A stretch of 64,000 bases of DNA from Marasmius tenuissimus (lineage: Eukaryota > Basidiomycota > Agaricomycetes > Agaricales > Marasmiaceae): assembly GCA_029532415.1 (NCBI GenBank), contig JAQOTA010000050.1, positions 4,216,001 to 4,280,000 on the forward strand, written 5' to 3'. The notes under the pieces were generated by a model that saw only the letters and a list, made by a program, of their open reading frames with translations, ran no database searches and was not told where the DNA came from. The first letter of the stretch is position 1; every line of letters starts with the position of its first letter. A program made the translations under genes and the position numbers. Shown here piece after piece: positions 35,016 through 45,810 of this stretch.

Positions 35016-36432
35016 ATGATCTCTTGTTCAATCACCCGTGGCCTCTCGCTCCAGACAAGGCGTTATGCTTCCGTTTCGTCTTCTGGCTCCGCAACCTTTT
35101 CCCCGAAAACCACTGGCCCATACCAAGTCTTCGATCGCCAGGCGAAGCGTATGCAAAGGGACCGCGCTTCCCTCCGCGACGGTGGAAATGCAAGTAGAAC
35201 TGTGGACTACGTTCGGGAGGAAGTTGCCTACAGAATGCTGGACAGGCTAGAAGTGCGTCTTTCTTCCATTCGTCGCGGTCTTTGCTCATCCACATGACAG
35301 GACATCAAAAGAAAGTTCAGCACGATTCTCGATCTTGGTTCAGGCTCAGGCCACTTTACAAGACTTCTTGATCCAGAGACCACAAACACGAGCGTCATGC
35401 TCGACTCTAGCAGTGAGCTGGGCTTATTTCATGTTACGGAAGCGTCCTCATTTTAGCTATCAAGAGGAAACACTCCACCGAGATCCAGATTCTGCGTTCG
35501 GAGGTTAGTCGCTAAAAACTTGCTTGCCGTCATTTGCCTGACCTCGAGCTCAGTGAAGGTTGAGCGTATACAAGCCGACGAAGAGGACCTATTGCAGACT
35601 GTTGGCAAGGAATCTCAGGAGGCTATAGTCTCGTGTTTGAGCCTACATTGGATGAATGATCTTCCGGGAGTTTTGGTTCAAGCCAAGGAGGCTCTCAAAC
35701 CCGACGGTCTGTTTTTGGGTGCAATGCTTGGAGGAGAGACTTTGTTTGAACTGAGGTGGGTGAACGCGAGTACCTCACGAAGGCACACTGAACCATGCGA
35801 TCCCAGGACAGCACTCCAACTGGCGGAAGTAGACCGTGAAGGCGGCATCTCGCCCCACATATCACCCATGACCGGTTCGTTTTGATAACCCTGACATAAC
35901 ACGCCTCGAGCTGAAAGTCCGTTATCATGCAGATAGCAGAGATGTTTCCAATCTATTAGGGCGCGCTGGGTTGACCTTGCTTACAGTTGATGTAGACGAA
36001 ATCAAGGTCAATTATCCAAGCATGTGGGAGCTCGTAGATGACCTCAAAAATATGGGGGAAAGCAATGCCATCATTGGAAGGTGACCTTGGTTTCCTGCAA
36101 ACTCACATTCCTTCAGACCTCTGACCATTGCTCCCCAGGCGTCATTTCATCCACAGGGACACTCTGGCAGCTGCCTCTGCAATCTATAAAGGTCAAAATA
36201 TCTCTGTTCGTGCCATACGCTCGCTGACAACGGTATCTGAAAGAACTTCACGGTAACGAGGATGGCACGGTTCCAGCTACCTTCCAGGTAGTATTCATGG
36301 TGAATGTCAATTCTTCTTAGGTCTTTCCAACATGACTCAAGTGACGACTAGATTGGCTGGAAGCCCAGCCCGACACAGCCAAAGCCTCTGGAAAGGGGAT
36401 CCGGGGAAGTCAATCTCAAAGATATCTTGTAG
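35016..36432 (+). CDS. NDUFAF5: NDUFAF5-type methyltransferase-like complex I assembly factor
   Basis: In animals NDUFAF5 hydroxylates an arginine of the NDUFS7 subunit during early assembly of mitochondrial complex I, using a SAM-methyltransferase fold. The ATG at 35016 starts [20 protein letters not shown], an Arg-rich, acid-free presequence typical of mitochondrial import. Next come [16 protein letters not shown] and the SAM-binding motif [17 protein letters not shown], on a separate exon. The family signature follows: [20 protein letters not shown], then [17 protein letters not shown], and after an intron [20 protein letters not shown]. The C-terminus has [19 protein letters not shown] and ends GEVNLKDIL. 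Many small introns, normal length, no break seen. Presence of this factor fits a fungus that has complex I. Confidence 0.92.
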
Positions 36433-36485
36433 CTGCCCACTCTACACTCCCCTAGCCGCGCTAAACAATCGACTGAAAGCTTGTG

Positions 36486-37623
36486 TTACTGGCCTCCATC
36501 CACGCTCGGATCATCTGAGCAGCGCCCGTCCTCCCCTCCGTCTGTGATAGCCACGTTCTCACCCGAATTCGACGCCTCGGGGCCTCCCCCGGCGTTGTCT
36601 GAGGCCTCACCGTCTTGGTTATTCCCCGCATCGTCCTTCCCTTTCCCTTGGAACTTGCGCTTTGGGATGATGGAATAAAATGCTTCTTCCCAACTTTTCG
36701 TTTCGACCCACTTGAGCATGATTTCAAAGACTTGATTCACTGTCAGAACTTTGCGTGTCGGAAGGGCGCTGATATATCGTCCTATTGGGAGGCGAGCAGT
36801 CCGAACGCCCGCTTCTTTCGCTTTGTTGAGACAGAGATCCTAAGAGGAGGGTGAGAAGGTCCCTATGGGGTATCAACGCACGAAAATACCTTGTATCTAT
36901 TACGATCAACAATCCCACCGATGATGTAGATTTCGTCGGCCTTGAGTTCTGCAAGTTCTTCGTCTGAATCCGCGGTTAAGTACACCACTTTTCCCTTGAT
37001 GTCAGAGGGTTGGGCTCCATCTTCAGAAAGTCCCGTATCTGTCCAGAGCTTCTCATAGCCCTCGTTCCACCATTCAGTGTGTGACCATCGTTTGTACGCT
37101 GCATCACTCATGGCTTCCAGTCGGTCATGCGTTCGCCCGCTTAACGATGTATATATCAAGTCGAAGGGGAAGGATGCGTTGCGGTTGCCACTATAGGTGT
37201 ATGCAAGTTGTGAAGTCAAAGAACTGATTTCCTGTATGTTCATTCTTGTCAAGCTATACCAGAACTTCGTGATAATTGTCGTACCTTCTCTGACATTTTC
37301 TCATCGAAACCCAAGTCCACAACAACCTTTCCACCAAATGGTTCCAACTTTCTCCGTTTCTTGGCTCTCTGTTCCAGCAACGCTTTTTCATCATCGTCCA
37401 ACTCTCCGGCCAGTCTTTTCTGATGAAGTATCTTCTTTTTCTCCTTTCGCGCTTCCTTCTCTCTGGCCCTGCGTTCTCTTTTCTGTTCCTGTATTGCTTG
37501 CCTTCGCGCGGCTTTTTTCATCCCTTTCTTGCTAAGTTTTGGTTCGGAATGTTCATCCTCGACATTTTGAACGGGTTCATCGACGATGACTTCGGTGTGC
37601 GATTCGTTGCTGTCCAGAGTCAT
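36486..37623 (-). CDS. TRM10: tRNA (guanine-9-N1) methyltransferase Trm10
   Basis: SPOUT-class enzyme that methylates G9 of tRNAs with SAM. Three exons (37623-37285, 37231-36890, 36839-36486) sum to 344 codons plus stop. The N-terminus is acidic and then strongly basic and helical (KKGMKKAARRQAIQEQKRER), as usual for the tRNA-binding extension. The catalytic domain has FDLIYTSLSGRTHDRLEAM, VVYLTADSDEELAELK and the SPOUT-knot residues IYIIGGIVDRNRYK. AKEAGVRTARLPIGRYI and TVNQVFEIMLKWVETKSWEE complete the core. The acidic low-complexity C-terminal tail after IIPKRKFQGKGK is lineage variable. Its 3' end faces the NDUFAF5 stop only 53 bp away (convergent), and its start shares a 148-bp promoter with the thioesterase gene. 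Confidence 0.95.
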
Positions 37624-37771
37624 GAACGGAAATAGGAAAGATATGATCGGCGGATGAGACGGCGCGCAGACTCCGGTGATCAAAACACTCGAGGGTCCTC
37701 AGTGCACGGACGACATACGCGTTCTCACTCCGTTCTTCTCCTTCTCCCTCTCCTTCTCAACAATCATTACT
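37624..37771. promoter_or_regulatory. Compact bidirectional promoter (TRM10 / thioesterase)
   Basis: Only 148 bp separate the two start codons. A pyrimidine-rich tract (37,728-37,766 on the plus strand) precedes the thioesterase start, as is common in basidiomycete core promoters. Sites for known factors were not recognised. Confidence 0.6.
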
Positions 37772-38736
37772 ATGGCTGCTACCGCCTTACAACATATCGT
37801 AGTCCCAGCAGTGGCCAAACACACGGCAACCGTCATCTTTGTTCATGTACATCCTTCACATCATTCTTCACCTTTCCGTTGGAGACTGACCTGGAGCTTC
37901 CTCAAATTCTTGTAGGGTCTTGGTGATACGGGGCACGGATGGAAGCCCGTAGCGGATATGTTCGGAACAGACTCCAGTCTATCTCATGTGAAATGGGTGC
38001 TACCACACGCGTACGAGCCGGTACATCTCTCAGATCGAAGGATCTAACTCAACGAATGTTTCCTCCAGCCCTCAACGTCCAATCACCGCTAACATGGGGA
38101 TGGTCATGCCCGGTTGGTAGGTGCTGAACGAACAAAATGGTTCCTCCCCATCGATGAATCTGGACACAGGTTCGACATCAAGTCCTTTGAAGGCTTCAAA
38201 GCCGCTGAAGACGAAGCTGGGATGATGGAATCCGTCCGCGGCCTCACCCAACTTATCGACGCCGAGATAGCTTTAGGTCTCCCAGCTAACCGAATCGTCC
38301 TGGGAGGATTCAGCCAGGGAGCTGCAATGTCCTTGTTAACCGGTCTTACATCAGAGAAACCCCAACTCGCGGGGGTTGTCGTCCTCAGTGGCTGGCTTCC
38401 GTTAAGACAGAAGTTTAAAGAGGTAGGTTCAGGAAGCTATGCCGTCGTCAATCGGTAATGTTCAACTAAATCATGCCCTCTGTTAAGACCGTTTCGTCCT
38501 ATGCGAAATCTACACCAGTCTTCTGGGGACACGGCACCGCAGATCCCCTCGTCAAGCTCGAGCTGGCAAACGAATCCATCGAAGCTCTCAAGTCTCTAGG
38601 CTTCACCATCACCAGTGGTGTTGAGGACACCAAAGGACTCTCATACAACACATATGCAGGTGTCGCACATAGCACAAACTTGAAGGAGCTCGACGATCTC
38701 AAGGGCTGGCTCACTAAGGTCCTTCCTGGGCTGTAG
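37772..38736 (+). CDS. APT1: Acyl-protein thioesterase 1 (lysophospholipase/carboxylesterase family)
   Basis: Alpha/beta-hydrolase that removes palmitoyl groups from cysteine of membrane-associated proteins; the family also hydrolyses lysophospholipids. It starts MAATALQHIVVPAVAKHTAT, and the first intron falls inside the oxyanion-hole loop, giving H|GLGDTGHGW. SLSHVKWVLPHA and ITANMGMVMPGW follow on small exons. The catalytic triad is intact: Ser in GGFSQGAAMS, Asp in GHGTADPLV and His in GVAHSTN. The C-terminus ends LTKVLPGL. The length is that expected for the family. This is the canonical copy of three in the window, the other two being at 45.8-48.1 kb on the minus strand. Confidence 0.93.
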
Positions 38737-39450
38737 TTTGCGATTTGAGATAATCGTTTATAAAGCTGTAACATAAGTACATGCGACGAACGACGTAGAA
38801 TATACCGGTAGTCGACGATCTGCTGTGGTGAGTATGTTTACCAGGAAGACTGAAATAAAAAAACGCATGGGTTCAGGACATATACGAGCATAATATACAG
38901 GTGTGTATGGTTACTAAGGACACAAGCTAAGCATCCTCGGGAAGTTCTGAAAAACAGTTGATGAATGCGGCAGATGTGATGTGAGGAGAAAAAGAGAACA
39001 ACAAAAGCAAAACATAATATAGAGACTGCGAGAGAGGGAATAGCCCGGTCAAAGAACGAATAATATACGAGAACTTGTGGATGTAGGACGCGTGAAACTG
39101 TGAAGGATCGAAATAGATATGAGCTGTGTGTGTGGTAGCGATATATAGATTGCAGGCACGAATAACGTCCGAAATGTGAAGATGGCGGAGTAGTCGAAGA
39201 CCAAAAAACGAAACCAAGAAACTGTGGATAACATTATGGACGGTGGCGCTATGCTTGGAGGAACAGAGACAGAAGGAACAAAATTGCGGGATTGGTACAC
39301 GTATAAGTTGCGAAGATGTGCAGATAAGAGTTAATGGAAAAGGTTGTGAGCTGGTGTGTAATGTGTTGAATCAGTGGTGAGAACATGGTAAAAGAGAGAG
39401 AAAAGACGACAAGAAGAAATCCGTCTTCAGGCAGCCCTAGCAGCTTCTAA
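38737..39450. other. Intergenic region between thioesterase and MITE
   Basis: Both flanking genes end towards this stretch. It is A/T- and purine-biased with only short frames that lack motifs. It presumably holds two 3' UTRs. Confidence 0.4.
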
Positions 39451-39482
39451 CACTAGGAAAAAATTACCACGTTATATGCCTT
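39451..39482 (+). repeat. Left terminal inverted repeat of the CACTA-type MITE
   Basis: Pairs with 39636-39667. Mismatches fall at repeat positions 13, 14, 24, 25 and 30. Confidence 0.8.
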
Positions 39483-39635
39483 TTGCCCAACCCAAAAATG
39501 CAAAAAACATTCTAAATACTCGCTATAGCGAAAACGCAGTGAAAAGTTGGCGTAATCAATTGCAAATTTTGAATTTTGCCTGAATATCCGCAAAATCAAA
39601 TATTTAGGCTGTTGATTCTATTTTCGAGTTTCGAA

Positions 39636-39667
39636 AATGCATCCAACGTGGTATCTTTTTCCTAGTG
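39636..39667 (-). repeat. Right terminal inverted repeat of the CACTA-type MITE
   Basis: Reverse complement of 39451-39482 with five mismatches. It contains the in-frame TAG that ends the Whi3-like reading frame. Confidence 0.8.
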
Positions 39668-42600
39668 TAAGTTGTGGGAAGGCGGAGACAGAGGTCGATG
39701 AATGTGATGATGGTCATGGTGAAGAGGTTGCTCAAGCTGACGGGGATCAGGGCTATGATCGGGTATATGGGCACTTCCCCCCAGTTCGAAGGGAGAGAAT
39801 CCACCTCCAGGGGGACTTTGGTCACTGGGGGACGTCATCCTGTACGCAGGAAAGTTGACGCCTCCGCCGTTGCCGAAGTAAGGACCACCCGCGAGGGCGT
39901 TCGACCCTCCGAAGGGGGTGGAAGCGGTGTTAGCGAACCGGGGAGGAGGTGGGGACATCATGTACGCATGGTGGTTCTGATTGGAGCCCGATAGAGGCTG
40001 GCCAGCAAAAGAGGCCGTCGGACCGTGCATCGCACCGGGTGGTAATTGCTGCTGTTGCTGAAGGACAGGTCCAGGAGTGGACGCACTCGTGGGAGTACGC
40101 ACGCCCAGTGGATTTCTGCTGTACGAAAGGCGAATTCCGCCCCCTCTGACAAGGCCATTCAGAGTGTTTCCCGATAACTCAGTAATTGTCTTGGAGGCAG
40201 CGTGAACGTCCTCGAACTACGTAAGAAATGTAAGTTAACTCCGCGATAAGACAACCAGAATAGCAAGAGCTTACCTCAACGAAGCACATGGGACCGCTGC
40301 TCTTCTGCTTGAAGGACAAACGACGGAACCCGGGCCTCGCCCGAAAGAGCTCTCGTAAGCTGTCCTCGAGAAGATCAGTCCCCATTGGTGGGGGTGTCGT
40401 TGGCAGATTACCGACATACAAAGTGTTGATCTGAATAAGGTTGTCAATGAACTGCTAAAAAAAGTTTAGGTCGAGAACACCTACCGGTGGATTTTGATCA
40501 ACCCTGTTCCTCGTACCTGTGCTGCCAGAGCTGGCACCGGAGGCAGGGGAAGAAAGTTGCGGCGAGGTGTTGCCATTTTCGGTGGTCACAGTCAGATCTC
40601 CCATGGAAGTGGTGATCTCGTTCTCGTTATCACTGCCATTTCGGATCGAAGAGCTTGTGCCGCTCTGGGAGTGCCCTGCAACGCTCGACTCGGATGGGGC
40701 ACGACTGGCTGATTCCTGCCCATCGCTCGGCGGCGAGTGCTTGCGAGGGGGGAAACCATGAAGTGCAGGATTGACCGTCACGAGAGAAGGTGAAGAACGG
40801 CCAGATGATGAGGAAGACATAACGGCAGCCCCTCTCGGTAGATCGTTTCGCAAAGCATCCCAAGGACCGGGGACGTTAGCGAGATCCATATGCTCTAACG
40901 ACTGCTGCGGACCCGCAAAGTTAGGGTTATAACCGTTCGACCCCGGAGTAGCCTGCCTCTGGAATCCTTGCTGAGTCGGAACGGAATGGAAAGCATCGTA
41001 CGCCGAGCCAGACCTAAGTCTCAGGGCATCCTTCTGCTGGGTCTTCCTAGTCTCCCGTTCGAACTCATCACGTCCGATCTTGGTCGAACCAGAGAGACCC
41101 ATCGCACCGTACATATCTCGGTTTCGATCCTCGTCCTCCTTCTCGCGAGCGATATCACCAGGCAAATTCTGAGCATCTTGGTGCTGCCAGTGGGATACAC
41201 GTCCTCCAGCCTGAGGGAAGTTTGAGGCAAGGCCCATGGCGTTCATGGTAGCCATCTCTCGGTCACGAACATTGAGAAGGTCGTTCGGGTATCCATCAGA
41301 AACGAACTGCTGCTGTTGCTGCAGCATCGGATGATTGGGTCCGACACCGGCAGTCAAACCGAGACCTTGCGCAGGTGGCAAAGCGCCGTTTGTGGCAGAG
41401 GGGGCAAGTGAAGGGTTCGTGGTTGCCATGCCACCAGGAACCACAGGGCCGACACCACGCTTGGTATGCAGATTCTTCTTCGCCATCTCTGCCTTGAGCA
41501 CAGCCCCCTTCTCGATGTCGACTCGTCGTCCCTGCAACATGTCCCTCGCGATCATCGCCTCTTCCCTGGTCCTGAATTTGGCGAAACCGATAATCTGCTT
41601 CCTGGGAGGGCCATTGGCGTTACCGGCGCCTCCGAAGAAATGATTGCTGCCAGCGAGATTTTCGTCAAGCTGCGGTGCAGGCCAGGATGTCATGGTTCCG
41701 TCTCTTCCCCCATCAACGACGACGCCTCCTTGGTTGACCGTGACGAGGTTGTAAGGATCATTGGACCCTTGGAAACCGAAACTACCAGGGCCACTGACAC
41801 TCCCAGACCGAATGTTCGATGGCCCAGGCGCCGTCCCCGGTAAGCCACCATAAGAGGTGTACTCCTTGTTCGGTATCTTCAGTGTCGCTGCTTCAAAACC
41901 GTTGGAAAATGTGAACATATTCTGAAACTCCCGCTCCTGTAATGGAGAGCAAAAAACGTTAGTATTCCAAAAAGAAATGACTACGTGGATTTGGATGACT
42001 CACCTGCATGTCATCCGGGAAACCAACGACGAAAATAGTCGAAATCTCTTCTTGAGTCACACCGTTCGGACCCGGCACTGCACCACCATTTCCAGTCGAG
42101 CCGCCATTGCTGGTAGCGATGTGGGGCCCGTAGGGTGTCTGCGACGAGATTTGAACAGGGTTCGGAAAAGTGTTGTTCCTGAAGCCGTTCAGTTGCGGTT
42201 GGTTGATTGGAGGCTGTCCCTGAAGAGGCTTTCCGGGTCCCATGGCAAAAGACGATGAAGGATTATTGGAAATATAAGGATCTACAGGGTAGGTCGTTTT
42301 GGGATGGTTACCGCCATTTGAACCGGAATTTGGGCCTGAGAAATCGAATGTGGATCGTGGATCAAATGGCTGCAACTGGGGCTGGGTAGGAGATGTTAAA
42401 TGGGGAGGGTATATTTCGTTTGGGGTAAAGTAGGCCTGAGGGCCGGCGTTGTTGGAGGTGTCGCGGTAAAGAGGCTGGTTGGTAGAGGCAGATGCGGCGG
42501 TGTGTCTGGAAGGACGAGTGGCGTTTGGAATGGCGGTAAATGTCTGCCTTTGAACAGAAGTACTGAGTCCGTTCAACTTGGTCTTCTGCACTTCGCCCAT

Positions 42601-43056
42601 CCTCTCCGAAAATTCCCCCGTCATATTCCCTGCATGTTGGGATCCATTTAGTGAGTATAGGCCGTTTTGTAGAGGCCTGTGAGGGTACGACGGGTCCTGA
42701 GGTTGAATATGGTGCAGAAGGGTGTGAGGACCGTTGGCGGGCGGTGAGCCAGACCGGTGCAGCAGATGTGGCTGAGATATCATCTCCATGTGATGGTAAT
42801 TAAGAGGAGGAGAACTATCGGGTGATTCGAGGGTTGTTGAACGGTACGAGCCTGACGTGGGTGCGTCGGAGTCAGACGATGATGATATGGGTTCAGTGTC
42901 GGCAGAGGCGTTGAGCTGGTCGAGAAGAGACTTGTTGATGAAGTCCTCGTCTGCCTGACGAGAGCTGATAGAGATTGAGGAAGCCAGTGTGGGCAAAATT
43001 GGGAGGGGGATGGAGGATGAGGCTGGTATGCGTTTTTCGAGTAGAATGGTGGGCAA
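39662..43056 (-). CDS. WHI3: Whi3/Scw1-type RNA-binding protein (two RRMs)
   Basis: Whi3 proteins bind mRNAs such as G1 cyclin transcripts and control cell size, polarity and wall integrity; they can form condensates through Gln-rich tracts. The N-terminal half is disordered (Pro/Ser/Asn-rich). RRM1 starts ISTIFVVGFPDDMQ, with the next exon beginning EREFQNMFTFSNGFEAATLK. A long Gly-rich insertion then precedes the RNP1 strand KQIIGFAKFRTREEAMIARD. RRM2 is the family signature: NTLYVGNLPTTPPP, RELFRARPGFRRLSFKQK, GPMCFVEFEDVHAA and GIRLSYSRNPLGVRTP. A His/Gln/Pro-rich tail ends SPPSHNLH, whose last codon and stop lie in the MITE. The 5' end is uncertain: the ORF upstream of 42,954 has no in-frame ATG before 43,056. 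A CTCTCGTCAG acceptor at 42,955 suggests an upstream first exon, perhaps near 43.1-43.5 kb. Confidence 0.88.
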
Positions 43057-45009
43057 TGAGGGGCAATCAGCACATCAACAAGGACGAGCAGCTATGGAGA
43101 AGCAAGGAAAGCAATAAAAAAAGATGGTAGCGCTAGAGGAAGATGGAGTGCTGAGGAAGGGAGAAACGGTGGGCGCGACGCGACTCTTCAAATATGTGAA
43201 ATTGCGTTGAAAACGACGAGCACGACGTGAACGACGACGAGGAAGGGTGTTTGTATGATGCTGAGGACGATGAGAGGAGTGTCGTCGTCGATGTTGAGGA
43301 CGTTGAGCACGGGATGTGAAGTTGTCGAAACTCGAGATGTCTTTAGGGGATGTTTCGATCAAGCTTGGGAGGGTGGGGGTAAGGCCGGAAAGAAGTACTG
43401 TCACAGTTTCACTCCACCGAAACCGAACCCCGGGAAACATGTGCAAACATGCGCACGGGCCACCGGCATCTCGGCACAAAACACCCGTCCACACCGTCGC
43501 CCTCAATGACCAGCGCCTCCATTGTTCTCTGTCATCGCCCAATCCCGTCCTTCCTTTATCTTCCCGTAGAGCACAAATGTTTGTTCATCGTCTGTAGCAA
43601 ACAGTTATCTCTTCCTTTATCCTTCAAGTTCCTCCTTTGACACTCCACACATGGTTTCGGCCATTCTATTGAGCGATGTATTTCGATTCGTCTGAACAGT
43701 AGAGCAGTTGTCAGCTTCGAGTGTTACAAAACAAAGATTGGAAAAGAAAACCTCTGCAGACGACGAAGAACGGGGGAAAAGATGACCACGTCGTGAAAGA
43801 AAAGGGAGGTTTTAATTGTGACCGGGTTGTACCCCCTACGAATCACAACGCACGCGATCGGACCTGGTCGCACGGACAATAGCGCCGACCCCCTTCAATT
43901 TGACGAGCTGGGCTGCTGAAGTCGATATCTGGCAGCGTCCAGAGCTTTCATTGTCAGGATTGACTTGAAGGGAAAAAGGCAGAGATTGTGGAACATGCTT
44001 CATCCGCAATCCACGCAAGTCGTGGTGCAAAAGAGCAAAATGAGCGGCCGGCACCCTAGCCAGTCCATATCTATTCCGAGTCCGAGAAACGGTCGCCACT
44101 GACTTGGTTTGGTATTACGGTGTGTCTACTCTGCATCGCCCTCCTTACAGTAACCGATAGTAGAATTCTCAATAGATACATTCGTATTTATTGGGCTCGA
44201 GCACACATATTCTTGTGAACTGGTATCTATCGTGGGCATCATAGAGAGTATCCATAGCCATCTCTCCACGACAAGTACAGCTGACTGGCCACATGTCGCC
44301 TGCGAGCGACAGATGGCGCGTGTATAATGCAGGTGAACGCGTCATACGTAGACACAGTAAAGTAGCATCAGGTTCATCACGGATCACTGAGCCAAGACGC
44401 GTTGGCGCACGCGCGAGGCCCAACGGAAAGTCACTGCCAGTGAATACAAGTTGATACCGTTACGAGCATACTGAGGGAGCCCACTAGGCTCTGGAACAGT
44501 AAGGCTGCTCAATTCTTCCAGTTCGTAGCCAATTTGTAGTTCGTCCTAGTTCGTTAACTCATAAACGCGGAGACACTTCACCAAAACTCACCTTACGAAC
44601 GGGCAAAACGGGCAAACTGGTTACTGAATGTAGAATTGAGTGGCCCTAGTAGAATCTCTCCTGCACTCGTGCGTACTCGCTGCGAATGACTGACTTTGCA
44701 AACAAAAGGTCCACGAAATGTTATAGAGTCCAAAGGGGTACACATTATGTCCTGACTAAATACAGTAGTAGACTGCACAGGTATAGCCATTAGTATCACA
44801 ACAAATGACAAAATTACCAGGGCTTACTGAGGTGCAGTCAATGTTCAAGTTGCAGTCGATGAGATATGAATGAGATTGGTCATAGAAAGCAGAAAATACG
44901 ATGCCAGAACAGAAGCTAACAAGTCCTTCAGCAAACACAACCCAAGACCAGAGAGAAACATGGCAACTCACGAATTCGGAGCAATGCTAAACGTGTATGA
45001 GAGTCCTCC
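43057..45009. other. 2-kb region with no confident gene
   Basis: It probably contains the untranslated or short first exon(s) and promoter of the Whi3-like gene on its left side (43.1-43.6 kb). The remainder (43.6-45.0 kb) has only short frames, no recognised RNA gene and no clear repeat. It is the longest gene-poor stretch of the window. Confidence 0.4.
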
Positions 45010-45480
45010 TCAATTCGATCCCCACTCAAACCTGACCCCACCATCCAGAACTCCTTGAACAACCAGCCCAACAATGACCCAAACGACCACAACCCACGCA
45101 AAGGCCTCAAAGAACCTCCACCTCGCCCTCGCATCCGCCTGCATCACAGAATGCTCACTCCTCGGATCATAGTACGCGTATGGAAGATGCAACTGCCCCG
45201 AAGGCGTAGGCCCAGCTTGAGATTGCCAATGGTTCGAATCAGACGGTGGTGCATGGAAGAGCGGCTGTTGTTGGCTTGGGTGAGGAGCATGTGCAAACAC
45301 CGGAACGGATGACCAGGGATTGTGGTAAGGATTCTGGGGGTCGAATTGGCCTGGTGTAGATGTACCACTTCCAGCGAGACCACCGTAATTGACGTTGTGG
45401 TTGATGCCAATGTTAGAGCTGCTGGCTGCAGAGGGTGTATACGCTGGAGGTGGTGTGGGTGATTTGTTTATACCAGCCAT
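45010..45480 (-). CDS. Small Pro-rich protein with C-terminal membrane segment
   Basis: Not recognised. A single open frame of 156 residues begins MAGINKSPTPPPAYTPSAAS, with a PPPAY motif that could bind a WW domain of a Nedd4/Rsp5-type ubiquitin ligase. It is rich in Pro, Ser, Gln and His through the middle. Close to the C-terminus lies RARWRFFEAFAWVVVVW then VIVGLVVQGVLDGG, a single hydrophobic helix. This layout (cytosolic PPxY tail plus one membrane helix) recalls small Rsp5 adaptors, but that is only an analogy. Codon use looks like that of the neighbours. Confidence 0.6.
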   Translation of the reverse strand: MAGINKSPTPPPAYTPSAASSSNIGINHNVNYGGLAGSGTSTPGQFDPQNPYHNPWSSVPVFAHAPHPSQQQPLFHAPPSDSNHWQSQAGPTPSGQLHLPYAYYDPRSEHSVMQADARARWRFFEAFAWVVVVWVIVGLVVQGVLDGGVRFEWGSN

Positions 45481-45810
45481 CGCGTACAATAGATCGTTAT
45501 AGTTTGAGGTGAGATTTCGTCCGGGTATATGAAACCCTGTCCAAAAGACGATGGTGGACGACTTACAAGGGAAGCTAGCCGGCACGAGGCGAAATTACTG
45601 ACAGTGACGATGGTCCGAGCACTGACTCCACTTGCCACAATAGACTTCGGCCGCGCCGTCGGCTCTTGTGCAGTCAGGCATACTAAGGCCAAATTTGAGT
45701 AACAGCTAGCTAGGCTAATTCACTTTGGTAGAGCGTCTCAATGAGGTGTCAATTCTCAAGGCACTGGCGTATTGTACTTCAACTTAAATACCAATCGGCC
45801 ACAACATCTA
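45481..45810. other. Short intergenic region, nothing seen
   Basis: 330 bp between the small membrane protein start and the stop of the next minus-strand gene. No motif is recognised apart from expected promoter function. Confidence 0.35.

Larger units (their letters stand above)
39451..39667. mobile_element. CACTA-type non-autonomous element (MITE), 217 bp
   Basis: Begins CACTAGGAAAAA and ends with its complement TTTTTCCTAGTG. Imperfect terminal inverted repeats of about 32 bp match at 27 positions. They are flanked by the same three bases, TAA, at 39448-39450 and 39668-39670. CACTA termini with a 3-bp target duplication are the hallmark of the CACTA/En-Spm (CMC) DNA-transposon group. The interior is A/T-rich and has no open frame, so it would need a transposase in trans. 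It lies at the 3' end of the Whi3-like gene. Confidence 0.8.

Noticed and set aside
38927..39300. Overlapping minus-strand frames downstream of the thioesterase
   Set aside because: Rich in Phe/Ser/Tyr from A/T-rich 3' sequence, no start context and no splice structure.
43075..43542. 155-codon minus-strand frame upstream of the Whi3-like gene as a separate gene
   Set aside because: Ser/Arg/His low-complexity with no motif; more likely leader or first exon region of the Whi3-like gene.
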